A stretch of 64,000 bases of DNA from assembly GCF_000827885.1 (NCBI RefSeq), contig NZ_JTKH01000006.1:434001-498000 (forward strand), written 5' to 3'. Shown in pieces: positions 16,761 through 25,420 of the stretch (position 1 is the first letter of the stretch; every line of letters begins with the position of its first letter). This DNA comes from Vibrio renipiscarius. GTDB lineage: Bacteria > Pseudomonadota > Gammaproteobacteria > Enterobacterales > Vibrionaceae. The notes under the pieces are model-generated. The model was not told the origin of the DNA, did not search any database, and saw only the letters and a list, made by a program, of their open reading frames with translations. The translations under genes were made by a program, and so were the position numbers.

Positions 16761-18635
16761 CTAGCGGCAAGCGCCCCGTAATTCGGCGACCTTTTGACGC
16801 ATCGTATGGGTTGTCGCTTGTTCGGGGGAGACAGGTTCTCCCGCTTCGATCTCAACCTTTGACCAAAATCGAGTCGGACGTCCCTGACAAGCCTGGCCTT
16901 TGTAGCGGCTAAAGTAACTGCCCCACAAGCCTTTCAGTGCCATTGGAATGACGGGAACAGGGCTACGGCGCAGAATGATATCCATCCCCCGCATAAACTC
17001 TTTTATTTCCCCGTCATTAGTGAGGTGGCCCTCTGGGAAAATACACACAATATGGCCATCATTTAAATCTTGCTCAACTTGGTTGAAGGCACGACGGATA
17101 GAGCCACGATTGGTGGAAGAGATAGGGATCACGCCAGCACGTTTCAAAAAGCGTCGAATAGGCGGGAGGTTGGCGTACTCTTCTTGCATCACAAAACGAA
17201 TCAAGCGTGGGTAAGCGCCGCTAAGCAGCAGGGCATCCATGTAGCTAACATGGTTACACACAATCAGTGCGCCGCCTTTTTCAGGTAAATGGTGTAAATT
17301 TTTATGAGTCACGCGATACATCGTATGGGTCGTGACCCACAGTAAAAATCGAACGACAAAAATAGGCACTTGATTAAATAGATACAAGGCTACCAGTAGG
17401 TTGAATGCGGCCAGTAATAGGAAAAACTGTGGGATCGACAATTCAATAATACTTAAACAGACAATCCCTAGAATCGCACTCCCTACCATAAACAGTGAAT
17501 TGAAGATGTTGAGTGCGGCAATGACTTGTGCGCGCTCAGTGATTTTGGCGCGTTGTTGCATCATGGCGTAAAGGGGAACGATAAAGATGCCACCAGAGAC
17601 ACCGAGTAGCAACAAATAAGTAAATAACGGCCACAACGGCTGATAGCCAATAAATTGGTTAAAACTCTCGAAGGTCGGTAATGAGTCTGGGACGGAACTC
17701 GCCATCAGCCAACCAAAAATGGAAATACCTAAGCTGCCTAACGGTACGATGCCGATTTCAATTCTGTGATTAGAGAGCTTGTCGCAAGCCATTGAGCCTG
17801 TGGCAATACCGATGGAAAATAGCGCCAACAAAAAGGAGACCGCACTCTCGCTGCCATTGAGATAAATTTTGGTAAAGTTGGGAAACTGGGTGAGATAAGC
17901 GGCGCCCAAGAACCAGAACCAGCTAATGGCCATAATGGATTGGAAAATAACCCGATCAGATTTGGCAATCGCAAGGGTCTTTTTGGTGTCTTTAATCGGC
18001 TGCCAACGAAAAGTCAGATCAGGGGCAGAGGCGGCGGCTTCTGGAATCGAACGACTGGCGAAATAACCAAACAGGGCAAACAAGACCACGCAACCCGCGG
18101 CAATGTAATTCGCGTTATCGGCAGAGGCAATCACTCCAGCGCCTAATGTACCAAGTAAGATGGCGAGAAACGTGCCGGTTTCGACTAATGCATTACCAGG
18201 AACTAACTCTTTGTCGGTGAGTTGCTGCGGTAAAAGTGCGTATTTTACCGGACCAAAAAAGGCCGATTGCGTCCCCATTAAGAACAGCAGAATCAATAAG
18301 ATTAGGTAGCTTTCGGTGATAAAACCTATCGCGCCAAACAGCATAATACCGATTTCGGCCAGTTTCACTTTACGAATAAAACCGGATTTTTCATATTTGT
18401 CCGCCAATACACCTGCCGAGGCTGAAAATAGGAAAAACGGCAGAATAAATAAACCGGCCGCAAGATTGATAAACAAATGGCTAGAGACGGGCAAGGCACC
18501 GACGCCCGCAAAAGCAACAAACAACAACAGAACATTTTTAAAAATATTGTCGTTAAATGCCCCAAAGAACTGGGTAATAAAATAGGGCAGAAAACGTCGC
18601 TGCATTAACAGTGATGTTTGACTTTGCTGTGGCAT
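16761..18635 (-). CDS. MFS transporter fused to 1-acylglycerophosphate acyltransferase domain
   Basis: This is a 624-residue two-part membrane protein. Residues 1 to about 415 form a 12-helix MFS domain similar to lysophospholipid flippase LplT (FLPYFITQFFGAFNDNIFKN at the start). Residues about 430-624 are a PlsC-type acyltransferase with the HX4D motif in NHVSYMD, and FPEG near residue 545. The arrangement resembles LplT plus Aas but lacks the acyl-ACP synthetase domain of Aas. It probably takes up and reacylates lysophospholipids at the inner membrane; that is inference from domains. AAAGGAT precedes the ATG. It follows a TetR gene by 16 bases, almost certainly as one operon. Confidence 0.85.
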   Translation of the reverse strand: MPQQSQTSLLMQRRFLPYFITQFFGAFNDNIFKNVLLLFVAFAGVGALPVSSHLFINLAAGLFILPFFLFSASAGVLADKYEKSGFIRKVKLAEIGIMLFGAIGFITESYLILLILLFLMGTQSAFFGPVKYALLPQQLTDKELVPGNALVETGTFLAILLGTLGAGVIASADNANYIAAGCVVLFALFGYFASRSIPEAAASAPDLTFRWQPIKDTKKTLAIAKSDRVIFQSIMAISWFWFLGAAYLTQFPNFTKIYLNGSESAVSFLLALFSIGIATGSMACDKLSNHRIEIGIVPLGSLGISIFGWLMASSVPDSLPTFESFNQFIGYQPLWPLFTYLLLLGVSGGIFIVPLYAMMQQRAKITERAQVIAALNIFNSLFMVGSAILGIVCLSIIELSIPQFFLLLAAFNLLVALYLFNQVPIFVVRFLLWVTTHTMYRVTHKNLHHLPEKGGALIVCNHVSYMDALLLSGAYPRLIRFVMQEEYANLPPIRRFLKRAGVIPISSTNRGSIRRAFNQVEQDLNDGHIVCIFPEGHLTNDGEIKEFMRGMDIILRRSPVPVIPMALKGLWGSYFSRYKGQACQGRPTRFWSKVEIEAGEPVSPEQATTHTMRQKVAELRGACR

Positions 18636-18651
18636 TGCAGATCCTTTTGCG

Positions 18652-19242
18652 TTACCAATTGTTGAGATAGTTTGAGAGTAAATTGGCGATCAATTCTTTG
18701 CCATCGACGGGCTCGGCTGCGAAAAATTTGTCATCAACACTGAGCAACGTGATGCCATGAACGCCGGACCATAGAACACGACTGGCTTGCAATACTTCGC
18801 TATCGTTGCGCGAAGGCGCCAAAATACGCAATAAATGTTCAAGCATACCGAGCATGTTATCAATACGATTACTTTGCCATTCAGGCAAGGTGTCACCGTT
18901 CATGTTGTGCTCAAAAATAAGCTGCCAACGATGGGGGTGACGCAGCGCAAAATCATGATAACAATAGGCCAATTCATGCAGCGCTTGTTTAGGGTCGTGG
19001 CTTTCTTGTATTGACGCTTTCGCCTCGAGCGTTAACTCGTCTAGGGTTTGGGCCACAACATGCAAGAGCAATAAATTGTAGCTACCAAAAACATTCACCA
19101 GCGTGCTGGGAACATAGCCAATCATATTGGCGATTTTTCGCAGACTTAATTCGTGATATGAGTGCTCATCAAGAAAGCGTTTTACCGTATCCAAGGTGAG
19201 AGCGATAAGTTGGTCGCGGGTGTGATCGTTTCTTCGAGCCAT
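18652..19242 (-). CDS. TetR-family regulator
   Basis: This 196-residue regulator has an N-terminal TetR helix-turn-helix (about residues 8-54; LSLRKIANMIGYVPSTLVNVFGS) and a C-terminal ligand domain with a WSGVHGITLL element near residue 160, like the WHG-type TetR subgroup. It heads a two-gene operon with the MFS/acyltransferase fusion, so fatty acids, acyl-CoA or lysolipid are plausible ligands. A GAACA-N-TGTTC palindrome 18 bases before its start is a likely autoregulatory site. Confidence 0.85.
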   Translation of the reverse strand: MARRNDHTRDQLIALTLDTVKRFLDEHSYHELSLRKIANMIGYVPSTLVNVFGSYNLLLLHVVAQTLDELTLEAKASIQESHDPKQALHELAYCYHDFALRHPHRWQLIFEHNMNGDTLPEWQSNRIDNMLGMLEHLLRILAPSRNDSEVLQASRVLWSGVHGITLLSVDDKFFAAEPVDGKELIANLLSNYLNNW

Positions 19243-19259
19243 AGTAAAGAATTAAAAAT

Positions 19260-19270
19260 GAACAATGTTC
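19260..19270. promoter_or_regulatory. GAACA-A-TGTTC palindrome before TetR gene
   Basis: This perfect 11-bp palindrome sits immediately upstream of the TetR ATG on the minus strand. It shares its half-site with the palindrome at 16710-16723 (spacing differs by one base). Confidence 0.45.
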
Positions 19271-19450
19271 GATATTCTAATAACGGACGACGGCAAGCGT
19301 CAACAACCCGAGTTAGCATATTTGCAATATTCTGATACATGAATTCGATTGCTGGATGTATCTTTATCTTATAGAGAGCGCTAAGATTAAGGAACCAGAG
19401 CCTTTTATGCGCTGGATATTAAACTAAATAAAGTACCCTAAAGGAAAAAC

Positions 19451-20329
19451 ATGAAACGACTTTTTTCTCTAGTGGCGTTATTGATGGTTTCTGTAGCCAT
19501 CACGCCTGTAGCGGAAGCTAAGAAGTTTGGTGGTGGCAAGTCTTTTGGTAAAAGCTTTAAGACAGCACCAGCGCCTAAACAGCAACAACAGAACACCAAT
19601 ACCATTGGTAAAGATCAAGCAGCGAAGCAGTCATCAAGCAAAAAAGGTTTGATGGGTGGCATTCTAGGCGGCCTACTTGTTGGTGGTTTACTTGGTTCGT
19701 TACTTGGTGGCGGCGCATTCGAAGGTATCCAGTTTATGGATATTCTGATCATGGGTATCATTGCCTTTGTGATCTTCAAATTAATGCGACGTATGCTGGG
19801 GGCGAAGCAGGGCAGTATGAATCAGCATCGCCAGCAACCGGCTTTCGGTGGTTCAGCGCCTAAATTTGAACAACCAAATGTTCATAATTTCGAGCAACCA
19901 CAGAACGTAAATCAAGGTGGCTTTGGTGGTTTCGGTGCACAAACAGACGTACCGCATAACTTCCCACCAAGCTTTGACCAAGCGGCATTTGTGAACGGCT
20001 CTCGTGAACATTACCGTATCATCCAAGGTGCGTGGAACCACAACCAGCTTGAAACAATCGAAGAGTATGTTTCTCCTAGCTTGTACCAAGATCTGCAAGA
20101 AGAACGCGCAAAGCTGGATGGTGAGCAACACACAGACGTGATGTATGTGGATGCGGAAATCGTTCGTGCTGATTACGATGCAACTAAAGCGCAACTAAGC
20201 TTGCAGTTTAGTGGCCGTTACCGTGACTCTGCGGAAGGTGTTGAAGAAGACATCGAAGACGTGTGGCACTTAGAGCGTGACCTAACGGTTGATAACGCAC
20301 CATGGCTGATTGTGGGTATCCAAGGATAA
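19451..20329 (+). CDS. Tim44-like domain protein with signal peptide
   Basis: This 292-residue exported or membrane protein starts with a signal peptide ending near AEAKK (residues 1-24). A low-complexity Gly/Lys/Gln-rich part follows, then a glycine-zipper-like hydrophobic stretch GGILGGLLVGGLLGSLLGGG and a transmembrane segment (about residues 92-112). A Gln/Asn/Phe/Gly-rich linker leads to a C-terminal Tim44-like domain (about 165-292; HYRIIQGAWNHNQLETIEEYVSP). Bacterial Tim44-domain proteins of this type are widespread and poorly characterised. AAAGGAAAAAC precedes the ATG. Monocistronic, ending at a strong terminator. Confidence 0.85.
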   Translation: MKRLFSLVALLMVSVAITPVAEAKKFGGGKSFGKSFKTAPAPKQQQQNTNTIGKDQAAKQSSSKKGLMGGILGGLLVGGLLGSLLGGGAFEGIQFMDILIMGIIAFVIFKLMRRMLGAKQGSMNQHRQQPAFGGSAPKFEQPNVHNFEQPQNVNQGGFGGFGAQTDVPHNFPPSFDQAAFVNGSREHYRIIQGAWNHNQLETIEEYVSPSLYQDLQEERAKLDGEQHTDVMYVDAEIVRADYDATKAQLSLQFSGRYRDSAEGVEEDIEDVWHLERDLTVDNAPWLIVGIQG

Positions 20330-20359
20330 TCCTTCGTTACTGATAGCACAGTTTTTATA

Positions 20360-20391
20360 AACGCCCGAGCCGAACGCTTGGGCGTTTTTTT
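20360..20391 (+). terminator. terminator after the Tim44-domain gene
   Basis: The stem AACGCCCGAG/CTTGGGCGTT (one G-U pair) is followed by a run of T. Confidence 0.85.
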
Positions 20392-20443
20392 ATCTTTCAC
20401 GTATACTTGTTGGCAAGAAAATAAAAACGATAAGGAAAGTAAA

Positions 20444-20764
20444 GTGCCTGAATTTAAATATAAAAACCTGACGCAAGAGCAACAAGATAAATTAGATGCA
20501 GCGGTCTTTCGTCGTTTGCTCTCTCACCTTGATGAAAATAAAGAGGTTCAAAACATCGATTTGATGATTTTGGCGGGATTCTGCCGCAACTGCTTTAGTA
20601 AATGGTACAAAGCCGAGGCGGAAAACCAGCAGTTGGATCTGGGTATTGATGATGCACGTGAGCGTGTATATGGCATGACTTATGATGAGTGGAAGCAAAA
20701 CCATCAACCGCCAGCAACCGCAGAGCAGCTAGCAGCCTTTGAAGCGCGCGAAAAAGCGAAGTAA
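20444..20764 (+). CDS. DUF1244 family protein
   Basis: This is a 106-residue cytosolic protein of the DUF1244 family, whose function is not known. It includes AVFRRLLSHLDENKEVQNID, then LAGFCRNCFSKWYKAEA with the family's conserved Cys pair, and YGMTYDEWK. The frame is open from 20378 across the preceding terminator, but the GTG at 20444 with AAGGA 7 bases before it is clearly the start. It is a single-gene unit with its own terminator. Confidence 0.85.
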   Translation: MPEFKYKNLTQEQQDKLDAAVFRRLLSHLDENKEVQNIDLMILAGFCRNCFSKWYKAEAENQQLDLGIDDARERVYGMTYDEWKQNHQPPATAEQLAAFEAREKAK

Positions 20765-20784
20765 GCAGAGATGTTTTGAATAGT

Positions 20785-20811
20785 AAATGGCACTCATTGA
20801 GTGCCATTTTT
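20785..20811 (+). terminator. terminator after the DUF1244 gene
   Basis: The perfect stem AATGGCACTC/GAGTGCCATT has a 3-base loop and a T run. It lies between convergent genes and could act in both directions. Confidence 0.8.
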
Positions 20812-20837
20812 GCATTGTGGAGATGAGAAGCGAAGCG

Positions 20838-21905
20838 TTAATCAAGAAGCCCTGTGGTTTCAAAGCGCTCTAGTTTGACGGCATAAGGAAGTAAATCGCC
20901 AATGTTCGCTTGTACCCACTCGGGGTTGTAATAGGTGTCTAAATAGCGCTCGCCGCTGTCACACAGCAGCGTAACAATCGACCCTTTCTCGCCTCGCTGC
21001 TTCATTTCACCGGCCAACTGCAATACACCATAAAGGTTTGTTCCTGTTGATGCGCCCACTTTACGCCCGAGTACGTTTTCTAGCCAATGCGCTGTCGCTA
21101 CTGAAGCGGCATCGGCGATAGTGCGCATTTCATCGACTACGCCAGGGATGAAGCTCGGCTCAACGCGAGGACGGCCAATGCCTTCGATCTTGCTGCCATT
21201 TTCGCCAGTAAGCGCTTTGTTGCCAGTGCGATAAAACTCGTGGAACACGGAGTTTTCTGGGTCAACCACGCACAGCTTGGTATTGTGTTGCTGATGACGA
21301 ATAAAACGACCGATCGTTGCGGATGTGCCGCCAGTGCCTGGGCTCATGACCACCCAAGTTGGAATCGGGTGATCTTCCAACTGCATTTGGTCAAAGATCG
21401 AATTGGCGATGTTATTGTTACCACGCCAGTCCGTTGCGCGTTCAGCGTAAGTAAACTGATCCATGTAGTGGCCGTTTAGTGCTTCTGCTAAGCGGTGTGA
21501 TTCTGCGTAGATTTGATCAGTGTGTTCAACCAAGTGCGCTTGACCACCATAAAATTCGATTTGCTCTATTTTTTTTCGAGCGGTGCTTTTAGGCATCACG
21601 GCAATGAATGGCAAGCCTAAAAGGCGAGCGAAATAGGCTTCAGAGACAGCGGTGCTGCCTGATGACGATTCAATGATTGTCGTTTCAGGGCCAACCCAAC
21701 CATTGCATATCGCGTATAAAAAGAGAGAGCGTGCAAGGCGATGTTTCAGCGATCCTGTTGGGTGAGTGCTTTCATCTTTTAAATAGATGTCGATACCTTC
21801 GATGCTCGGCAAGTCTAACTTGATGAGGTGTGTGTCGGCTGATCGCTGATAGTCGGCTTCTATTTTTCTAACGGCGTTATTTATCCAGTTATGATCGGTG
21901 CACAT
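20838..21905 (-). CDS. PLP-dependent cysteine synthase-fold enzyme, probable L-cysteine desulfhydrase
   Basis: This fold-type II PLP enzyme (355 residues) belongs to the cysteine synthase/cystathionine beta-synthase group. The PLP lysine lies in [11 protein letters not shown] near residue 54, the substrate loop in [13 protein letters not shown], and the phosphate-binding loop in [14 protein letters not shown]. The sequence resembles Cds1-type cysteine desulfhydrases more than CysK/CysM, so breakdown of excess cysteine to sulfide, pyruvate and ammonia is likely. It is divergent from a DecR-like regulator, which in E. coli controls cysteine detoxification, and this strengthens the call. AAGGAGAG precedes the ATG. 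Confidence 0.82.
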   Translation of the reverse strand: MCTDHNWINNAVRKIEADYQRSADTHLIKLDLPSIEGIDIYLKDESTHPTGSLKHRLARSLFLYAICNGWVGPETTIIESSSGSTAVSEAYFARLLGLPFIAVMPKSTARKKIEQIEFYGGQAHLVEHTDQIYAESHRLAEALNGHYMDQFTYAERATDWRGNNNIANSIFDQMQLEDHPIPTWVVMSPGTGGTSATIGRFIRHQQHNTKLCVVDPENSVFHEFYRTGNKALTGENGSKIEGIGRPRVEPSFIPGVVDEMRTIADAASVATAHWLENVLGRKVGASTGTNLYGVLQLAGEMKQRGEKGSIVTLLCDSGERYLDTYYNPEWVQANIGDLLPYAVKLERFETTGLLD

Positions 21906-21994
21906 TGGGTCTCTCCTTTAATCTTCTTATGCTAATAATTTACCTACAAAGTGAGAGAAAACCTTTGCTAATTACCCCTTACTTCCGTTTAATT

Positions 21995-22011
21995 AGAGAA
22001 TATTTTTCTCT
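21995..22011. promoter_or_regulatory. inverted repeat in the decR / desulfhydrase interval
   Basis: AGAGAA-TATTT-TTCTCT, an AT-centred inverted repeat, lies 19 bases before the decR-like ATG. This is the size and style of Lrp/AsnC-family sites, so it is a candidate operator for the regulator. Confidence 0.45.
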
Positions 22012-22030
22012 TTGATGGGCTTTTTATAAA

Positions 22031-22489
22031 ATGGAACTGGATAGTGTTGATCGAAAAATACTCGCATTGTTGCAACATGATGCAACCTTGTCATTGAATG
22101 ACCTTGCGGAAGCGGTCAATTTAACGACGACGCCATGCTGGAAGCGCCTAAAGAAGTTGGAAGAGACTGGCGTGATTCAAAAGCGTGTTGCCTTGCTTAA
22201 CCCAGATAAGCTTGATTTATCTTTCAATGCGTTTGTGATGATCAAAACGCGCGACCATTCCCATGAGTGGTACAGCCAATTTGTATCAACGGCCACTGAG
22301 TTCCCTGAAGTCATGGAGTTTTATCGTATGGCAGGTGAGTACGATTACATGATGAAAGTGCTGGTCAAAGATATGCAGAGTTTTGACCGTTTTTATAAAA
22401 AACTGGTCAACTCAGTGAAAGGGATTTCTGATGTCACGTCGACGTTTGCAATGGAACCACTCAAATACACCACAGCGCTGCCGATTTAA
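22031..22489 (+). CDS. decR: Lrp/AsnC-family regulator, DecR (YbaO/CyuR)-like
   Basis: This 152-residue regulator has an N-terminal HTH (about residues 4-64) and a C-terminal RAM-type ligand domain (about 68-150). The match to E. coli DecR as I recall it is very close: [34 protein letters not shown], and [20 protein letters not shown]. DecR activates cysteine-degrading genes when cysteine is in excess. Here the gene is divergent from a cysteine desulfhydrase-like gene with 125 bases between, so the two form a local detoxification switch. No strong ribosome binding site is visible. Confidence 0.88.
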   Translation: MELDSVDRKILALLQHDATLSLNDLAEAVNLTTTPCWKRLKKLEETGVIQKRVALLNPDKLDLSFNAFVMIKTRDHSHEWYSQFVSTATEFPEVMEFYRMAGEYDYMMKVLVKDMQSFDRFYKKLVNSVKGISDVTSTFAMEPLKYTTALPI

Positions 22490-22540
22490 TGGCTAGACGC
22501 GCGCTGTGGGTTGTTCATCAGTTGAGTGTTCAGCCGCGCA

Positions 22541-23401
22541 TTAGTCAGTAAAGCGCATCACGCCTTCTTGCACGGCGCTGGCCACTAGGTTGCCTTGACG
22601 ATCAAAGATTTCACCGCGTACTAAGCCGCGAGTGTTACTGGCGGTTGGGCTTTCAATGACATACAGCAACCATTCGTCCATTTTGAATGGACGATGGAAC
22701 CAAATTGAGTGGTCAATGGTCGCGACTTGAAATTTCGGCGTGAGTATAGAAACACCATGTGGGTGCAATGCGGTAATGAGAAACCCCCAGTCAGAAGCAT
22801 AGGCAAGTAAATACTGATGAATCAACTGATTATCGGGTAGTTCACCGTTTGCCTTCACCCACAAGTACTGCTTGGCTTCAGTCTTTTCTGGTTTGAGTGG
22901 ATTCACCACGACGACAGGGCGCATCTCGAAGGGTTTTTCACCACAAAATGTCTTTCTCAGCTTTGGTGGCAAAAACTCGGCAACGCGAGCGATAAGCTCT
23001 GATTCAGAGGCATAATTTTCTGGCCCTGGAATATCGGGCATGGTGTTTTGATGCTCAAAGCCAGGTGCTTCACCGTGATACGAAGCGGTTAAATAGAAAA
23101 TAGGGCGGCCATTTTGAATCGCTTTCACCCGACGGGTACTGAAACTGCGACCTTCGCGAAGATTTTCCACATCATAGATGATTGGTTTTTCAGGATCGCC
23201 CGGATACAGGAAGTAGCTGTGGAATGAGTGCACGGTGCGCGCGTCATCCACCGTGTATCGAGCGGCTGATAATGCCTGGCCGATCACTTGACCGCCATAG
23301 ACTTGAGGCAGGCCTAGATTTTCGCTTTGTCCGCGAAACAAGCCTTCTTCTAGTTTTTCAAGTTGCAACAAACTAAGCAGTTCGTTTAGTGGTTTACTCA
23401 T
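22541..23401 (-). CDS. tesB: acyl-CoA thioesterase II TesB
   Basis: TesB is a cytosolic double-hotdog thioesterase that hydrolyses medium- and long-chain acyl-CoA. The 286-residue length and the motifs [46 protein letters not shown] and the C-terminal [20 protein letters not shown] with SAVQEGVMR fit the family throughout. It is convergent with decR and divergent from ybaY. The tesB-ybaY-ybaZ order matches E. coli. Confidence 0.93.
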   Translation of the reverse strand: MSKPLNELLSLLQLEKLEEGLFRGQSENLGLPQVYGGQVIGQALSAARYTVDDARTVHSFHSYFLYPGDPEKPIIYDVENLREGRSFSTRRVKAIQNGRPIFYLTASYHGEAPGFEHQNTMPDIPGPENYASESELIARVAEFLPPKLRKTFCGEKPFEMRPVVVVNPLKPEKTEAKQYLWVKANGELPDNQLIHQYLLAYASDWGFLITALHPHGVSILTPKFQVATIDHSIWFHRPFKMDEWLLYVIESPTASNTRGLVRGEIFDRQGNLVASAVQEGVMRFTD

Positions 23402-23626
23402 GAGGGGTATTCCAAAATTAGTCTTTGATTATTCTACGTTACTGTTATCACACCAAGCAATGCTTGTGGTTCTCGATACGGCTCGAATCGACAGGTATAG
23501 AGTAAATACTCATTTTAGAACATAAACGTCAGGAATGAGTCAGGAGTGCGTTCCCTGTCATGACAGCATGTTAAACAGCGTCTATAATTCAGCAAGTTAT
23601 CAACATTTATCTCTTAGTGAGGCGTT

Positions 23627-24058
23627 ATGAAGAAGACACTGATGTTGGCGTCGTCGGTTTTATTAGGAACAGTACTGATGGGTTGTCAAAGTGAGCCTGC
23701 AGCACAGCAGGAACAAGTACAAGCAGAGCAAATGATTACAGGTAATGTTGCCTACCGTGAGCGTATTATGCTACCTGATAATGCAGTTGTGACGGTTCGC
23801 CTACAAGATGTGTCACTTATGGACGTGTCCGCAACGTTGATTTCTGAGCAAGTGATTGAAACCAATGGCGCACAAGTCCCTGTGCCTTTTGAGCTCAGCT
23901 ACAACCCGAGCGAGATCAAGCCGGGCCATCGCTACAGTGTTAGCGCTCGTATTGAAGTGGCTGGGGAATTGCGTTTTATCACCGATACCATGAATGCCGT
24001 GATCACCGATGAAAACCAAACACAGCAACTTAACTTGATGTTAGTGGGTGTACGTTAA
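23627..24058 (+). CDS. ybaY: YbaY-family lipoprotein
   Basis: This 143-residue lipoprotein has the lipobox VLMGC at residue 20. The mature part is a single beta-rich YbaY/HslJ-type domain (VAYRERIMLPDNAVVTVRL, then PFELSYNPSEIKPGHRYSVSA). Its role is unknown; relatives have been linked to envelope or osmotic stress. GAGGCG lies upstream of the ATG. It ends in a hairpin shared with the convergent atl gene. Confidence 0.87.
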   Translation: MKKTLMLASSVLLGTVLMGCQSEPAAQQEQVQAEQMITGNVAYRERIMLPDNAVVTVRLQDVSLMDVSATLISEQVIETNGAQVPVPFELSYNPSEIKPGHRYSVSARIEVAGELRFITDTMNAVITDENQTQQLNLMLVGVR

Positions 24059-24078
24059 TTCCATCGTGTTCGGTTCAA

Positions 24079-24104
24079 AAATGGCAGCGTTAAGGCTGCC
24101 ATTT
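24079..24104. terminator. bidirectional hairpin between ybaY and atl
   Basis: The stem AAATGGCAGC/GCTGCCATTT is perfect with a 6-base loop. A and T runs on both sides allow use from either direction, and the stem overlaps the end of atl. Confidence 0.65.
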
Positions 24105-24392
24105 GTATTTTCTCAGGCTAATACGGCCACCATCGCTGACCTCTATCCCTTCTGCTAATAATTGCTTTCGTTGCCTTTGTAAATCCTGGCCTTTGAGGGA
24201 AATTTGTCCTTGGCTGTTTACTACGCGGTGCCAAGGCAGCTTAGAACCTTCCGGCAAATTGCCGAGGGCTTTTCCCACATGACGCGCATAGCCGGGATAA
24301 CCGGCCAATTTTGCGATCTCGCCATAATTTGTGATTTTTCCATACGGAATTTGGTGAATTACTGCAAAGATTTGCGTTAAAAATTGGTCCAT
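24090..24392 (-). CDS. atl: alkyltransferase-like DNA-damage protein (Atl/YbaZ)
   Basis: This 100-residue protein has the fold of the DNA-binding domain of O6-alkylguanine-DNA alkyltransferase. Where true alkyltransferases have PCHRV, this has PWHRV, so the acceptor cysteine is replaced by Trp. Such Atl proteins cannot repair by themselves; they bind O6-alkylguanine and hand it to nucleotide excision repair. Other motifs present: IPYGKITNYGEIAKLAG, ARHVGKALGNLPEG and the end RKYKWQP. A close Vibrio parahaemolyticus relative has a known structure, as I recall. Confidence 0.92.
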   Translation of the reverse strand: MDQFLTQIFAVIHQIPYGKITNYGEIAKLAGYPGYARHVGKALGNLPEGSKLPWHRVVNSQGQISLKGQDLQRQRKQLLAEGIEVSDGGRISLRKYKWQP

Positions 24393-24517
24393 ACTGATTT
24401 ATCGATAGCCTGATTTTCGAACGTTACTGCTATTTGGATGGTTAGCAGCAACGATAAATATGCGTGTATTACATCATATCCTAACTCGTCGATTCCAGGA
24501 TGGAATAAGGAGCAGGA

Positions 24518-25258
24518 ATGCTATTTTCTACCTTACAATTCTTCATCGCTACATTGTTGGCGGTTATTTGCGCTCGAGTCGTCAGTGACAGTGGGGGCGA
24601 CATACCGCTGATCGCGATGATGGCGCCTGTCTTATGGTTTATTCCACTGCGTGGTTTTGCTTCTGCCGTTTTTGTTGGCAGTGTGATCATCTATGGTTTA
24701 ACGCTGCCATATCAACCCACGGCGCTGTCTGTGAGCGTTTGGATTCTATTCCCATTGTTGATGGTCTCTTTTTCTCGTCGTAGCCATATTATTGTGGCCG
24801 CTGTCGCCGCATTAATCGTTATCACCTTACAAGCCGGTATTATGGTGACACAAAATGCAGGCAAGTTGACTGGAGAGGCCATATTCACTGCGGTTCAAAC
24901 CTTGGCTGTGGTTTTGATTTGGTGGTCAACAAGTCATTGGAAGCCTCGCCCGCAACATCGCTGGTGGGCGTTATTGTTGCTACTGCCACTATGGTTTACT
25001 CAAATGGCGTATGCGGTGTTATTCGCGTTGGCGGTGATCGGCATCGTGAGCGCAGTTGAACGTTTATCAATATTAAAGACGTTTAATTGGGGCAAGTTGC
25101 TTTGCTGGACATTACCCACAGTCGCCTTCTCTGCGCTGGTGATTAGTCCTCACATTGAGGTGCCTAACCCTATATTTGTCGTTTGGTTGTGTCTGCTTGG
25201 AACGGCTTGGGCTACGGATTACATATTACAAAGCGCCGAATATAACGAAGAAATATGA
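24518..25258 (+). CDS. hypothetical polytopic membrane protein
   Basis: This 246-residue protein has about eight hydrophobic segments and no recognised domain. The helices are separated by short loops with few charges; SFSRRSH and WKPRPQHRWW are the main basic loops and probably face the cytosol. AAGGAG lies 6 bases before the ATG, and the start is secure. It stands alone between atl (leftward) and the diguanylate cyclase gene. No function can be proposed from sequence. Confidence 0.7.
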   Translation: MLFSTLQFFIATLLAVICARVVSDSGGDIPLIAMMAPVLWFIPLRGFASAVFVGSVIIYGLTLPYQPTALSVSVWILFPLLMVSFSRRSHIIVAAVAALIVITLQAGIMVTQNAGKLTGEAIFTAVQTLAVVLIWWSTSHWKPRPQHRWWALLLLLPLWFTQMAYAVLFALAVIGIVSAVERLSILKTFNWGKLLCWTLPTVAFSALVISPHIEVPNPIFVVWLCLLGTAWATDYILQSAEYNEEI

Positions 25259-25420
25259 ATCTAATTGCGCTAAAAATTTGGAATGATGATAAGAACATGA
25301 CAGTATTGGTCGATTAATGCTCAATGGAATGGTGCATTTGTTTTGTGTTATCAATAAATAGTCACGCCCAGATGCAATGTCTTCGGTTGTATTAAAGGGT
25401 AGCCAAAGGCGCATAACAAT

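Noticed and set aside
20378..20443. N-terminal extension of the DUF1244 protein across a terminator
   Set aside because: It reads through the hairpin of the preceding gene; the GTG at 20444 has a well placed ribosome binding site.
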